A stretch of DNA of 64,000 nucleotides from Flavobacterium piscinae (GCF_004122145.1 NZ_SBKQ01000006.1:62001-126000), one strand, 5' to 3'; numbered from the stretch's first letter, positions 42,829 to 52,208 are shown. Notes: generated from the sequence alone by a model not told the origin. Translations and numbers: made by a program.

Positions 42829-43542
42829 TTAAAAAAATTTAATTCTCGATAAATAGTGCGGAAACATTTCTTTCCAAACCGGCCAATCGTGTTCCCTGTC
42901 CTGACGAACATCCAACCAATGTGGTATATCACGATGGGCGAGGACTCGACTCAGTTTTAAATTGGCATCAAAACAGATATCCCAATTGGATGTGCCGAGT
43001 ACGATATCCATATTCCACAATTCTCGATCATTCAAACCGTGTAAATAATCTTCCGGGCTATTATAAAAAACATTATCATCATGATAACCATCCATAAAGC
43101 TTTTGATGTTAAAAGCTCCACCCATAGAAAACATGTGGCTCACGTAACCGGGATGCCGGAACGCAAAATTGGCCGCATGATAACCACCAAAGCTACAGCC
43201 GGCTACGGCCACTTTTCCGGAATAAGTATTATTTTTAACTCGTTCTACAATTTCATGACAAATCATCTTATCATACCAAACATGGTTTTGAATTCGATGC
43301 GTTGGGTGGATTTTCTTGTTGTAAAAACTATCTTTGTCGATACTGTCCGGACAAAAAATTTGAATTAGACCTTGTTCAATATACCAACTCGCTGAGGCGA
43401 TGAGTCCTTGATCTCTATTTTCATGGAAACTTCCCATTGACGTAGGGAATAAAATTATAGGATATCCGGCATGACCAAAAACCAACATTTGAATTTCTCT
43501 GCCCAAGTTAGGGGAGTGCCATTTGAAATATTCTTCTCTCAT
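42829..43542 (-). CDS. Cytoplasmic esterase, alpha/beta-hydrolase
   Basis: 237 residues with no signal peptide. Esterase family (PF00756-like): it opens MREEYFKWHSPNLGREIQMLVFGHAGYPIILFPTS, with the nucleophile S117 in VAVAGCSFGGYHAANFAFRHPG. The late His is in REHDWPVWKEMFPHYL. This is the first gene of the minus-strand arm of the cluster. A second, CBM48-fused esterase opens the plus-strand arm, so each arm starts with one esterase. It may release or edit an ester- or amide-linked product. Confidence 0.88.
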   Translation of the reverse strand: MREEYFKWHSPNLGREIQMLVFGHAGYPIILFPTSMGSFHENRDQGLIASASWYIEQGLIQIFCPDSIDKDSFYNKKIHPTHRIQNHVWYDKMICHEIVERVKNNTYSGKVAVAGCSFGGYHAANFAFRHPGYVSHMFSMGGAFNIKSFMDGYHDDNVFYNSPEDYLHGLNDRELWNMDIVLGTSNWDICFDANLKLSRVLAHRDIPHWLDVRQDREHDWPVWKEMFPHYLSRIKFF

Positions 43543-43829
43543 AACATTCGTTTTAACAATAATAATGAAAAAATATCAGAATTAATGACAAAAGGGAGAG
43601 TTTTGATTATTTTTATGATTTAGTCTTTAACAATCTGAAAAGGGTGAAAAAAGCTTAAAAAACTGATTGATTTTTGATGTTTGATTTAAGTATTTGCAAT
43701 AAAAAATACATTCCATTATTTTGAAATTTATAGGAATATATTTTAAATGTATTTAATTGTTTAGAAAATCTGATTCAATTGGCAAAAAAATAATGAAAAA
43801 TATTATTTATGTTAAGCACAAAAAATAGA

Positions 43830-44234
43830 TTAAGATGCTTGTTGGGTATCAAACAATAAGATATTGCTTTTTAATCGTTCAATTAACATATTCATCATTC
43901 GTTTATTCAGGTTGGATGAATTTTTGATATAATCTTCATATTCAGAAAGTGTGAATAATCCTATCACAATTCCTTTCAATGAGTTTCTGAATTTGATATC
44001 TTTTTGAATAGAATTCTCAATGAACTGTAACTTCTTTTCGGTTGAATAAGTATAAAAATCATTTTTATGTTTAGAAATATAATTTTTAAATACATCTACA
44101 AACAAATCATTTTGAAGTTTGAGAATAGGGCGGATGGTTAGGTTTTGAAATTTTTCTTCGGCAGAGGATTGTTCAGTAACTACTCCCAGAGCTTCACCAC
44201 GGTTTTCGATAATATAACGATCTCTTGTTGTCAT
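43830..44234 (-). CDS. Conserved hypothetical protein (not glyoxalase-like)
   Basis: 134 residues, soluble and mostly helical. MTTRDRYIIENRGEALGVVTEQSSAEEKFQNLTIRPILKLQNDLFVDVFKNYI is the conserved part. Database entries for relatives carry the name glyoxalase, but the chain has none of the His/Glu metal ligands or the beta-alpha-beta-beta-beta repeats of that fold. Function unknown. It lies downstream of the ompA terminator and may be transcribed separately. The 287 bases between it and the esterase gene are AT-rich, with no recognised signal. Confidence 0.72.
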   Translation of the reverse strand: MTTRDRYIIENRGEALGVVTEQSSAEEKFQNLTIRPILKLQNDLFVDVFKNYISKHKNDFYTYSTEKKLQFIENSIQKDIKFRNSLKGIVIGLFTLSEYEDYIKNSSNLNKRMMNMLIERLKSNILLFDTQQAS

Positions 44235-44259
44235 GATTTTTATTTTAAAGTTATAAAAA

Positions 44260-44283
44260 AACCTCTGTCGTGAAACAGAGGTT
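44260..44283 (-). terminator. Terminator after the OmpA gene
   Basis: Perfect 9-bp stem AACCTCTGT and ACAGAGGTT with a six-base loop. On the minus strand a U-tract follows directly. Confidence 0.9.
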
Positions 44284-44313
44284 GATTTTTAGTTATTAAG
44301 AATCGATTGTTAA

Positions 44314-45615
44314 TTATTTCACTTTGAAAGTTACTCTTCTTACCAATTTTCTAGCACCGGCAGAGTCTTTATCAACTGAGGTATCTTCTCCTTGTGAAAT
44401 AACATTTAATCGTTCCGGAGCAATTCCAGCTTTGATTAAAATTTCTTTAACATTAGAAGCTCTGTCATTGGCTAACTTATTATTATAAGGTGTATTTCCA
44501 ATTTCATCAGCAAAACCAATAATATCAACTGAAGCTTCCGGATTGTTTAACAAATACGTACGGATGAAATCAATTCCTTCTGTTGAAACATTAGTTGGTT
44601 GTTTTTTGTTAAAGTCAAAATAAGTCGCTACATATCCATCATTAATGAATTTTTTCATCATTTCTGTAGAGTTAGCGTCATTATTGTAAGTTTGATTTGT
44701 AACATAAGTGTTATTCAAATATTTCTCTAACTCATCAGGGACACCATTTTGATTAATGTCAACCATTCTTCCTTTTGTATCTACGGCAACACCTGCAATT
44801 GAATTTGGTTCTACATCTAAATAATCAGGCACACCATCTTGATCACTATCACTCATATCGTTTTCAATTTGACCAACTCGTTTTTCAAGAGCATCTATTT
44901 CTTCTTGTTGTTTGTTTGTAATGGTAGCCCAATCTCCGTGTACTTTGTGTGAACCAAAAGAATAAGATATACCTAAAGAAGTAGTATACATACTACCTGC
45001 TAGGTTATTGCTGTCATCAGAATAAGCACCATCCCAATTGAAATGTTGTCTAACGTTAGAAATTAAAGTGAAATCTGCTGTTACAGCTAAATTTTTAGTG
45101 ATTCTAAATTCAGGTGTAAACCCAACCATTATACCGCCATTCCATTCACTAACACCTTCATTGACACCCATTTGAGGCGTCATTTGAGCTACTTGAATAC
45201 CACCATGTAGTAACATGCCGAATCTACCTAAACTTTCTTGTATATCAAATAAACGAGCTGCATTAACAACCCCTTGAACTCCGATTCTTATTTGACGCAT
45301 TTCAAAATCTAAACTTTCATCACTTAAATTTTTAAGATTGTCGTAAGCACCATCAAATTTTAATCCAAATTTTGGACTAAACATGTATCGTACACCAATA
45401 TTAAAATGATTAAGTGTAAAGCTTCCTAAAACTTTGTCAGCATTACTGGCAAAATAACCAGTAGAGTAAGGTTTTATTCCTTTACCTTGACCAAGGTTTA
45501 GCTCAATAGACCATTTGTTATACTCATCAACTTTTGAAACTTCTGTTGAATCTTGTGCAAAAGATGTTACACATGCAAAGATTGACAGGGAAAAAATAAG
45601 TAGGTTTTTTTTCAT
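44314..45615 (-). CDS. OmpA family outer-membrane protein
   Basis: 433 residues. A signal peptide (MKKNLLIFSLSIFACVTSFAQ) precedes an N-terminal beta-barrel of about 210 residues with alternating aromatic strands. A linker follows with TSP3-type calcium repeats (DSDQDGVPDYLD, DINQNGVPDELEKYL). The C-terminal OmpA peptidoglycan-binding domain includes VDIIGFADEIGNTPYNNKLANDRASNVKEILIKAGI and ends RKLVRRVTFKVK. It anchors the outer membrane to the cell wall, and orthologues are among the most abundant flavobacterial surface proteins. The strong promoter and terminator make it a well-expressed single gene. Confidence 0.95.
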   Translation of the reverse strand: MKKNLLIFSLSIFACVTSFAQDSTEVSKVDEYNKWSIELNLGQGKGIKPYSTGYFASNADKVLGSFTLNHFNIGVRYMFSPKFGLKFDGAYDNLKNLSDESLDFEMRQIRIGVQGVVNAARLFDIQESLGRFGMLLHGGIQVAQMTPQMGVNEGVSEWNGGIMVGFTPEFRITKNLAVTADFTLISNVRQHFNWDGAYSDDSNNLAGSMYTTSLGISYSFGSHKVHGDWATITNKQQEEIDALEKRVGQIENDMSDSDQDGVPDYLDVEPNSIAGVAVDTKGRMVDINQNGVPDELEKYLNNTYVTNQTYNNDANSTEMMKKFINDGYVATYFDFNKKQPTNVSTEGIDFIRTYLLNNPEASVDIIGFADEIGNTPYNNKLANDRASNVKEILIKAGIAPERLNVISQGEDTSVDKDSAGARKLVRRVTFKVK

Positions 45616-45657
45616 TTTGGTGTTTATTTTATTGAAAAATCAAATTTTATACGCCGG

Positions 45658-45686
45658 CAAAGATAGTTAAAAGTTTATAAACTCAA
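45658..45686 (-). promoter_or_regulatory. Strong promoter for the OmpA gene
   Basis: Minus strand: TTG (45684-45686), an 18-base spacer, TATCTTTG (45658-45665), full match to the Bacteroidota consensus, 42 bases upstream of the ATG. Confidence 0.7.
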
Positions 45687-45881
45687 CCTTTTTGTTAAAA
45701 AAAAACCAAAAATAATCTCTTAGTTTAAAAGTAGTTAGCGATGAAATACAGTTCTAATAGCTATATAACAAGGTAAAAATGATTGAGTTAAATTACGAAA
45801 AGCTTTTAGGTTAATTTGTGTTTAAATTTAGATGAACATTTGATTTAAGCTTAATTTTGTTTTAAATTTAATTCAATATTT

Positions 45882-46271
45882 ATGAGATTTCATACACGAA
45901 AATGGGTTAAACCCGAAGATTTGAACCCAAACGGAACCTTATTTGGTGGTAGGTTATTGGCTTGGATTGACGAAGAAGTTGCTTTGTACTCCATTATTCA
46001 ACTTGAAAATGCAAAAATTGTTACCAAACACATGTCTGAAATAAATTTTAAAAGTTCAGCAAAACCCGGAGATATTGTTGAAATTGGCATCGATGTAGTC
46101 AAGTTTGGTAAAACCTCTTTAACGCTAACTTGCGAAGTCCGGAATATTATGACAAGAGAAACTATTATTTCTGTGGATACCATCACAATGGTCAACTTAA
46201 GTGAAGAAGGAAAGCCACTTCCACACGGCAAAACACAAATTGAATACGTGAAAGATAGACTTGAAAAATAA
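45882..46271 (+). CDS. Acyl-CoA thioesterase, hotdog fold
   Basis: 129 residues. A YciA/BFIT-like single hotdog domain: KWVKPEDLNPNGTLFGGRLLAWIDEEVALYSIIQ has the N-P-x-G-x-x-F-G-G motif and the catalytic Asp in the WIDE helix. NFKSSAKPGDIVEIGIDVVKFGKTSLTLTCEVRNI is the second conserved block. It cleaves acyl-CoA esters in the cytoplasm; the chain length preference is not readable. It stands alone between the divergent ompA gene and the convergent DUF3817 gene, and TAATTTTG at 45852 may be its -7 box. Confidence 0.93.
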   Translation: MRFHTRKWVKPEDLNPNGTLFGGRLLAWIDEEVALYSIIQLENAKIVTKHMSEINFKSSAKPGDIVEIGIDVVKFGKTSLTLTCEVRNIMTRETIISVDTITMVNLSEEGKPLPHGKTQIEYVKDRLEK

Positions 46272-46275
46272 AACC

Positions 46276-46548
46276 TTAAGTCAAGTATTTTTTCTCAACA
46301 TAGAAGGTTCCGAAAGGAATTATAGAAGCTAAACCAATTATTGCTAATAATTTAAAACTCCAATTCAAAGTAAACTTCAATAGGAGAGCCAAAACAACAT
46401 AGAGGATAAACAATATTCCATGTGCCATTCCTATAGTTTTTACATAAATTTCCTGATCAAACATATATTTCATGGGCATCGCAAAAAACAATAGAACTAA
46501 AAGTGAAATACCTTCTAAAAGAGCAATCTTTTTAAAAAAACCTATCAT
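46276..46548 (-). CDS. DUF3817 membrane protein
   Basis: 90 residues from the ATG at 46548, one base after the stop of the VTT gene. Three hydrophobic segments match DUF3817: IGFFKKIALLEGISLLVLLFFAMPMKYMF, GMAHGILFILYVVLALLLKF and LLAIIGLASIIPFGTFYVEKKYL. The MAHGILF motif is conserved in the family. Function unknown. It is last in an operon with a VTT protein and NhaA. Confidence 0.85.
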   Translation of the reverse strand: MIGFFKKIALLEGISLLVLLFFAMPMKYMFDQEIYVKTIGMAHGILFILYVVLALLLKFTLNWSFKLLAIIGLASIIPFGTFYVEKKYLT

Positions 46549-46549
46549 T

Positions 46550-47161
46550 TTATAACATTTGATAAATTGCAAATCCGTATACTACAAATCGTAAAAGGCG
46601 AAGTAATGCAAACATCAGGAAGTTTTTAAAATTAAATTTTATCATTCCAGCGGCCATTGCAGCCATTGCAAATGGAAGTGGTAATAACGCTCCTACAGCT
46701 ATCAATAAGCCTCCCCATTTTCGCATGTTAATAATGTGTTTACTCATTTTAGTAAACATGAAGTTATTTACAGAGGGTATAATTAGCATTGCTTTTCCCA
46801 ACAAATACGAAACGACTCCACCTAAATAGGATAAAATCGCTAATAATGATAAATAAAGTAGAGGATAATCTGTGTTTTTTGTCCAAGCAATAAATATATC
46901 AGGTGGAATTAATCCCAAAATTGACTCAGAAGCAAAAAATACAGAGAAAATCGTTAAATCACTGTATTGTTCAGTTAACATTATTAATGCCTCGTTAATG
47001 TTAATTACATAATAATGAACATAAAATAATGCCCCAACAATCAAAGCTGTTGGTAAAAAGGCACTTTTTAATCCATCAAAAATGAATTTGTAAAAACCTG
47101 TATAGGTATAATACATGTGGAGTTGTCTCCATTTATTTTTTTTAATTTTTTCGCGTTGCAT
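46550..47161 (-). CDS. VTT-domain (DedA/SNARE-associated) membrane protein
   Basis: 203 residues with about five hydrophobic helices. FFASESILGLIPPDIFIAWTKN carries the acidic residue of the DedA/VTT re-entrant loop, and the typical glycine-rich helix appears as LSYLGGVVSYLLGKAML. The second conserved block is GGLLIAVGALLPLPFAMAAMAAGMIKFNFKNFLMFALLRLLRF, containing the arginine seen in DedA proteins. Relatives move lipids such as undecaprenyl phosphate across the membrane or act as transporters; the substrate here is unknown. It is two bases after nhaA. Confidence 0.85.
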   Translation of the reverse strand: MQREKIKKNKWRQLHMYYTYTGFYKFIFDGLKSAFLPTALIVGALFYVHYYVININEALIMLTEQYSDLTIFSVFFASESILGLIPPDIFIAWTKNTDYPLLYLSLLAILSYLGGVVSYLLGKAMLIIPSVNNFMFTKMSKHIINMRKWGGLLIAVGALLPLPFAMAAMAAGMIKFNFKNFLMFALLRLLRFVVYGFAIYQML

Positions 47162-47163
47162 AA

Positions 47164-48525
47164 TTAATGTGTATCAGCTTCTGTGATATTTACCTCTGAT
47201 TTGTTGGTATTAAAATATAAAAAGAGAAATCCTAAAGTTCCACCAAGTAATGATGCAAATAAAATTCCCATTTTTGCTTGTTGAATTAATTCTTGGTTTT
47301 TAAAAGCTAAATTAGCAATGAAAAGAGACATTGTAAACCCGATTGATGCCAAAAGACCAACTCCAATTAAATGTTTGTATGTCATTCCTAATGGTAATTT
47401 CGCTAATTTTAGTTTGATGAATAGCGATGTAAAACCAACAATTCCTATAAATTTACCAACTAATAAACCAAATATAACTCCTAAAGCAACTAAACTTGTG
47501 CCTGAATTGGTAGAATCAGATGAAATTGTAACACCTGCATTTGCTAGAGCAAAAATCGGCATTACAACAAAAGTCACAAAGGGATGCATACCATGTTCGA
47601 GCCGTTGAAGGGGAGTCATAGCTTGTTTGGAAAGTGTACGCATATCCTCTAAAATATGCAATTGTTCCGGAGTAACGGTTGGTACACCATTCGGGTCTGC
47701 TTGTTTAAATTTATTGAGATAATCTTTCATTTTTTCAATAAAGACAAATTCGTCAACTTTAACATTGGCCGGAATTGTAAAAGCAGCTAAAACTCCGGCA
47801 ATCGTTGCATGAACTCCTGATAACAAAAACGCCATCCAAAGTCCACCAACACCAAGTATACCATAATAAAATGTATTTCTAACCCCAAGTAAATTCGACA
47901 CAATTAAGAGTAATAAAAATAAACTTCCAACAATTAAACTAGTCAATGAAATATCTGAAGTGTAAAAAAGTGCAATAACCAATACTGCACCCAAGTCATC
48001 TGCAATTGCTAGTACCGTTAAAAATACTTTTAATGATGTAGGAACTCTTTTCCCGAGTAAAAATAAAACGCCTAAAGCAAATGCAATATCTGTTGCCATA
48101 GGAATTCCCCAACCACTATGAGCTTCTCCGGAAGGATTAAACATCAAATATATCAAGGCAGGAAAAAGCATACCGCCAAATCCCGCAACAATAGGGAGGA
48201 TAGCTTTTTTAGGGTTGGATAATTCTCCTCCGATAATTTCTCTTTTTAATTCTAATCCTACAACAAAGAAAAACACTGCCATCAAACCGTCATTAATCCA
48301 ATGATGAAGAGTTTTGTCTAACATAAACTTGTTGTCGATTCCGAAACTAATTTTATGTTCCCAAATGTGGTGATAGGTATCTTTCCATGGCGAATTTGCT
48401 AAAATTAAAGCTACCACTGCAGATATAAAGAGGACAATTCCACCGGTAGTTGATTTCCCGATAAATCGATTCACCGGATCTATGACCCATTTATCTATCG
48501 GAGTAATTTTTATTTTATACTTCAT
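47164..48525 (-). CDS. nhaA: Na+/H+ antiporter NhaA
   Basis: 453 residues with 11-12 hydrophobic helices. The paired aspartates essential for ion transport are in FLTVLAIADDLGAVLVIALFYT, and GIPMATDIAFALGVLFLLGKRVP is the neighbouring conserved helix. A cytoplasmic insert (FIEKMKDYLNKFKQADPNGVPTVTPEQL) is longer than in the E. coli protein but common in Bacteroidota. It exports sodium in exchange for protons in pH and salt homeostasis. It is first gene of an operon with VTT and DUF3817 proteins. Confidence 0.96.
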   Translation of the reverse strand: MKYKIKITPIDKWVIDPVNRFIGKSTTGGIVLFISAVVALILANSPWKDTYHHIWEHKISFGIDNKFMLDKTLHHWINDGLMAVFFFVVGLELKREIIGGELSNPKKAILPIVAGFGGMLFPALIYLMFNPSGEAHSGWGIPMATDIAFALGVLFLLGKRVPTSLKVFLTVLAIADDLGAVLVIALFYTSDISLTSLIVGSLFLLLLIVSNLLGVRNTFYYGILGVGGLWMAFLLSGVHATIAGVLAAFTIPANVKVDEFVFIEKMKDYLNKFKQADPNGVPTVTPEQLHILEDMRTLSKQAMTPLQRLEHGMHPFVTFVVMPIFALANAGVTISSDSTNSGTSLVALGVIFGLLVGKFIGIVGFTSLFIKLKLAKLPLGMTYKHLIGVGLLASIGFTMSLFIANLAFKNQELIQQAKMGILFASLLGGTLGFLFLYFNTNKSEVNITEADTH

Positions 48526-48735
48526 TTTAATTTTAAGGCTTTCTCAAAGGGGTTGTAAAATTAAGAATATTCATTGAATATGAAACTTCGGATGATATTT
48601 TTTACTCAATTTTGTGTATAATTTAACCTTTAGTAAATTAACAAAATCAATTTTTAAAAATTAATTAACTTAAAAAATAAAATATGGGACTTTATCTGCT
48701 TATTTTTGTAAAAATTGATTTTTTAAAATTTTTAT

Positions 48736-50274
48736 ATGTCAAAAAAGGATATATTGCTTGAAATTGAAGAGAAGAAAAAGCTCTACAACTATCAACTGGG
48801 TGATATTGACCTGATTTTTGATAAAATTGAAAATGCTCCACACAATTACCATTTGCTCTATCAACTGCCAACCGGTGGAGGTAAAACGGTTATATTTTCT
48901 GAGATTACCCGTCGTTATTTAGAAAAGTATGATAAAAAAGTAGTGGTTTTAACGCATCGGATTGAATTATGTAAACAAACCTCAAAAATGTTGAAAGGTT
49001 TTGATGTGAAAAATAAAATCATCAACAGCATTGTGAAAGAATTACCCGACCAAGACGAGTATTCGTGTTTTGTTGCCATGGTTGAAACATTGAAAAATCG
49101 TTTGAATGATGAAAAATTGCATATAGACAATGTTGGTTTATTGATTATAGATGAAGCACATTTTAATTCATTCAGAAAACTATTTCACGCATTTAAAAAT
49201 ACATTTTTTCTTGGTGTGACTGCCACTCCTTTAAGTTCCAACATTAAATTACCGATGAATGAAAATTATCACGAATTGATTGTTGGAAACAGCATTGGTT
49301 CATTGATAGACAAAGGATATTTAGCCAAAGCTACCACCTACAGTTATGATGTTGGTTTGACTTCCTTAAAAATCGGAATCAATGGCGATTATACCGTAAA
49401 ATCATCTGACGAACTGTATACCAATATGGCCATGCAGGAAAAATTAATTCATGCTTACACGGCACATTCGCTAGGAAAAAAAACCTTAATTTTTAATAAC
49501 GGTATCATTACTTCTTTAGCCGTTTTAGATGTTTTTAGGGAAGCCGGTTTTAAAAACATCAAGCATTTGGACAATACTAACAATAATGAGGAACGAAAAG
49601 ACATTTTAAAATGGTTTAAAGAAACCCCGGATGCAATTTTAACTTCAGTTGGAATTCTAACCACAGGATTTGACGAACCGACTGTTGAATCAATTATTTT
49701 AAATCGGGCAACCAAATCACTGACGCTTTATTTTCAAATGATTGGTCGTGGATCGAGGAAGCTTCCTAATAAAGATGAATTTACAATTATTGATTTAGGA
49801 AACAATGCCGCCAGATTTGGTCTGTGGACCGATAAAATAGATTGGCAACATATTTTTAAATACCCCGAACAATACATCCACAATTTAAAAGGTGATTTGG
49901 AAATTGAAATGAATTTCTTTTACAAAATGCCTCCGGAGCTTCGAGCCAAGTTTAGCAAAACAGCTAACATAGAATTTGATATTGAGTCAGAATACCGCAT
50001 GGCATTAGCTAATAATTGGCGTCCCAAAGTTGTGATTGAAAAATCCATTGATCATCATGCGTTAATGTGTGTTGAAAATTCAGAAACGCTGTTAGAGGCA
50101 AAACAATTGGCTAAAGAACTAGCGGATGATATTGAAAGTAGAGTTCGACATTTTACCAATTGTTTAAGCAGTTCAACAAAAAATTATCGCGATTGGTTAA
50201 TTGATGATTATAAAACTCGACTTTTATTAGCTATTGGTAAAAAATTCAGAGAAAAATTGTTTTTAAGTGAGTAA
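48736..50274 (+). CDS. Stand-alone SF2 DEAD/DEAH-type helicase
   Basis: 512 residues. Motif I is LPTGGGKTVIF and motif II is LIIDEAHFNSF. Motif III is GVTATP, and motif VI is MIGRGSRKLPNKDEFTIIDLG. TTGFDEPTVESIIL is motif V. The arrangement matches type III restriction/RadD-like DNA helicases. The C-terminal 130 residues are helical, with no nuclease or methylase seen. No restriction or defence genes adjoin it, so it is more like RadD (DNA repair) than part of a restriction system. It has a -7-like box (TATTTTTG at 48701). Confidence 0.88.
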   Translation: MSKKDILLEIEEKKKLYNYQLGDIDLIFDKIENAPHNYHLLYQLPTGGGKTVIFSEITRRYLEKYDKKVVVLTHRIELCKQTSKMLKGFDVKNKIINSIVKELPDQDEYSCFVAMVETLKNRLNDEKLHIDNVGLLIIDEAHFNSFRKLFHAFKNTFFLGVTATPLSSNIKLPMNENYHELIVGNSIGSLIDKGYLAKATTYSYDVGLTSLKIGINGDYTVKSSDELYTNMAMQEKLIHAYTAHSLGKKTLIFNNGIITSLAVLDVFREAGFKNIKHLDNTNNNEERKDILKWFKETPDAILTSVGILTTGFDEPTVESIILNRATKSLTLYFQMIGRGSRKLPNKDEFTIIDLGNNAARFGLWTDKIDWQHIFKYPEQYIHNLKGDLEIEMNFFYKMPPELRAKFSKTANIEFDIESEYRMALANNWRPKVVIEKSIDHHALMCVENSETLLEAKQLAKELADDIESRVRHFTNCLSSSTKNYRDWLIDDYKTRLLLAIGKKFREKLFLSE

Positions 50275-50657
50275 TTCCTACATTTACACTTGTTAAAATA
50301 CCTTCCTTTTTAATTCATAGCTTAATTTCTTTTACCGTTAATCGATAATATAAGTTACTCATCCAGAACACTATGCAGTTCGTCGATGAAATGAGTGTTT
50401 TCAACTGATTTCAGAGGATTTATTTTGTGCTGTTTAGATTTAATTCTACTTTTGAATTGTCTTTTAACCGTGTAAAGTTTTATTAATTCTATGTTAATAT
50501 CGTTTTATAAAGTTAAAATACTTTTTTGAAGTCGTCCCCAAAAGCCGGCGTTCCAAAAAATACCACAAACCACCCTAAGATTGTTAAAATGCACCAAATT
50601 GTCTGGTTCTGCATAGGCAGATTCATCGACGAACGGAATTTTATTATCTAATAAGTT
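50275..50657. other. 383-bp leader region of the Pel-like operon
   Basis: Contains the operon promoter (50425-50454) and two 13-bp inverted copies of GTTCGTCGATGAA (50378-50390 and 50622-50634). It also holds two short open frames on the minus strand. One of 37 codons runs 50513-50626 and reads MNLPMQNQTIWCILTILGWF and onward. The other, without a start codon, runs 50355-50504 and ends HFIDELHSVLDE. They lie in different phases and could be parts of a decayed gene. The mRNA leader would be about 200 bases. Confidence 0.4.
50425..50454 (+). promoter_or_regulatory. Promoter for the Pel-like operon
   Basis: TTG at 50425-50427, a 19-base spacer, TACTTTTG at 50447-50454, full match to the Bacteroidota consensus. 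The next 200 bases up to the pelF ATG form a long leader. Confidence 0.6.
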
Positions 50658-52208
50658 ATGAGCAAAAAGCACGATGTAATGTTAATTTTAGAAGGAACGT
50701 ATCCTTTCAATGGCGGTGGAGTTTCTACTTGGGCACATATGCTTTGTAATGAAGTGAAAAACTCAAATTTTACACTTTATTCAATCAATGCTGAATTTGA
50801 GTCTAAATCCAAATATAAATTAAGTGAGAACGTAAAAAATGTTATCCAAGTTCCTCTTTGGTCACCAATGGAGCCTCAGGAAATGATTGATTACGGTAAA
50901 AAGTATTATAAAATTATCTCCCAAAAAGAGAAAAACGATTTAGATAAAATCAATCAGGTTTTTATTCCAATCTTTCAAGATTTACTCAGACACATCTTTT
51001 CTAACAACAGAGATGTCAGGGCTTTTGATGAAACAATTCAAAAAATGTGGCGTTTTTTTCAAAAGCACGATTATAAAAAAACAATGAAAAGTGAACCGGT
51101 TTGGAAAACTTTTTGTTACATGGTTTCTGATTTGAATTCTGAACAAGAAAACGAAAAGGTATCTTTGTATGATTTAACATCCGGTATGCGATGGATTTAC
51201 CGTTTTTTGATTCCACTTTCTGTAGAAGTGCCAAGAGTTGATGTTTCACACTTAACTTTATCCGGTTTTCCTGTTATCCCGGCTTTAGTTTTAAAGTATA
51301 AATATGGCACTCCGATGATTGTTACCGAACATGGCGTTTTTATCCGTGAACGTTTATTAGCAATCAACTCTTCAGAATATTCATATTTTCTTAAAAAAAT
51401 GTTGATTAAGTTTTCTGAATGTGTGACAGAATTAGTTTATTACAAAGCAGATAAAATTCTTTCTGTAAATAAATTCAATATTAAATGGGAGAAAATGTAC
51501 GGAGCAGATCCTGAAAAAATTGAAATTATTTATAACGGTATCGATCACAATGTATTTAAACCGACTGCAAAACCGGAACATTTGAAACATATTCCAACCG
51601 TTGTGGCAGCGGCTCGTATTTTTGATTTGAAAGATATTGTCACCATGATAAAATCTTGTGCAGTAGCAAAACGTCAAATACCTAATATTCAGTATTTAGT
51701 TTATGGCGATAATAATGCTGTTCCTGAATATACTGCTGAATGTGAACGATTAATTGATGAATTAGGTGTAAGAGATAATTTCAAATTAGCCGGTTATCAC
51801 GACAAACCAAGTGAATTGTTTTGTGAAGGTGATATTTCGATTTTAACTTCAATCTCAGAAGGTTTCCCCTATACAGTATTGGAATCTATGAGTTGCGGAA
51901 TTCCTGTTGTTGCCACTGATGTGGGTGGAGTAACGGAAGCCTTAGACGAATCTTGCGGTTACATTTGTAAACCAAAAGATGCCGAAGATATTGGGAATAG
52001 AGTAGTGGAGCTTCTTAATAATAAAGAATTAAGAGAGCAAATGGGTATAAATGCCAGAAAAAAAGTGATTGATAATTTTACAATTGGTAAATTTATCAAC
52101 GCATACGAGGAAGTATACGAAAAAGTTGTTACTCGTGAAGTTAAAGAAGTACAAATGCCAATTTTAATCCAATCTTTAGATGAAATAGAAACAGTAAAAG
52201 CCTCATAA
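50658..52208 (+). CDS. pelF: PelF-like glycosyltransferase
   Basis: 516 residues. A GT4-type transferase of the PelF family, which polymerises partially acetylated GalNAc-rich Pel polysaccharide from UDP-sugar in the cytoplasm. The start KHDVMLILEGTYPFNGGGVSTWAHML and VEVPRVDVSHLTLSGFPVIPALVLKYKYGTPMIVTEHGVFIRERLL are family-specific. The nucleotide-sugar site is NKFNIKWEKMYGADPEKIEIIYNGID and the E-x7-E motif is SEGFPYTVLESMSCGIPVVATDVGG. It is first gene of a tight five-gene operon. Confidence 0.93.
   Translation: MSKKHDVMLILEGTYPFNGGGVSTWAHMLCNEVKNSNFTLYSINAEFESKSKYKLSENVKNVIQVPLWSPMEPQEMIDYGKKYYKIISQKEKNDLDKINQVFIPIFQDLLRHIFSNNRDVRAFDETIQKMWRFFQKHDYKKTMKSEPVWKTFCYMVSDLNSEQENEKVSLYDLTSGMRWIYRFLIPLSVEVPRVDVSHLTLSGFPVIPALVLKYKYGTPMIVTEHGVFIRERLLAINSSEYSYFLKKMLIKFSECVTELVYYKADKILSVNKFNIKWEKMYGADPEKIEIIYNGIDHNVFKPTAKPEHLKHIPTVVAAARIFDLKDIVTMIKSCAVAKRQIPNIQYLVYGDNNAVPEYTAECERLIDELGVRDNFKLAGYHDKPSELFCEGDISILTSISEGFPYTVLESMSCGIPVVATDVGGVTEALDESCGYICKPKDAEDIGNRVVELLNNKELREQMGINARKKVIDNFTIGKFINAYEEVYEKVVTREVKEVQMPILIQSLDEIETVKAS

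Noticed and set aside
43830..44234. Glyoxalase annotation for the 134-residue protein
   Set aside because: Relatives carry this name, but no metal ligands or repeat fold of the glyoxalase family are visible.
48736..50274. Helicase as part of a restriction or defence system
   Set aside because: No methylase, nuclease or specificity gene is adjacent; the neighbours are nhaA and the Pel-like operon, so a repair-type helicase is more likely.
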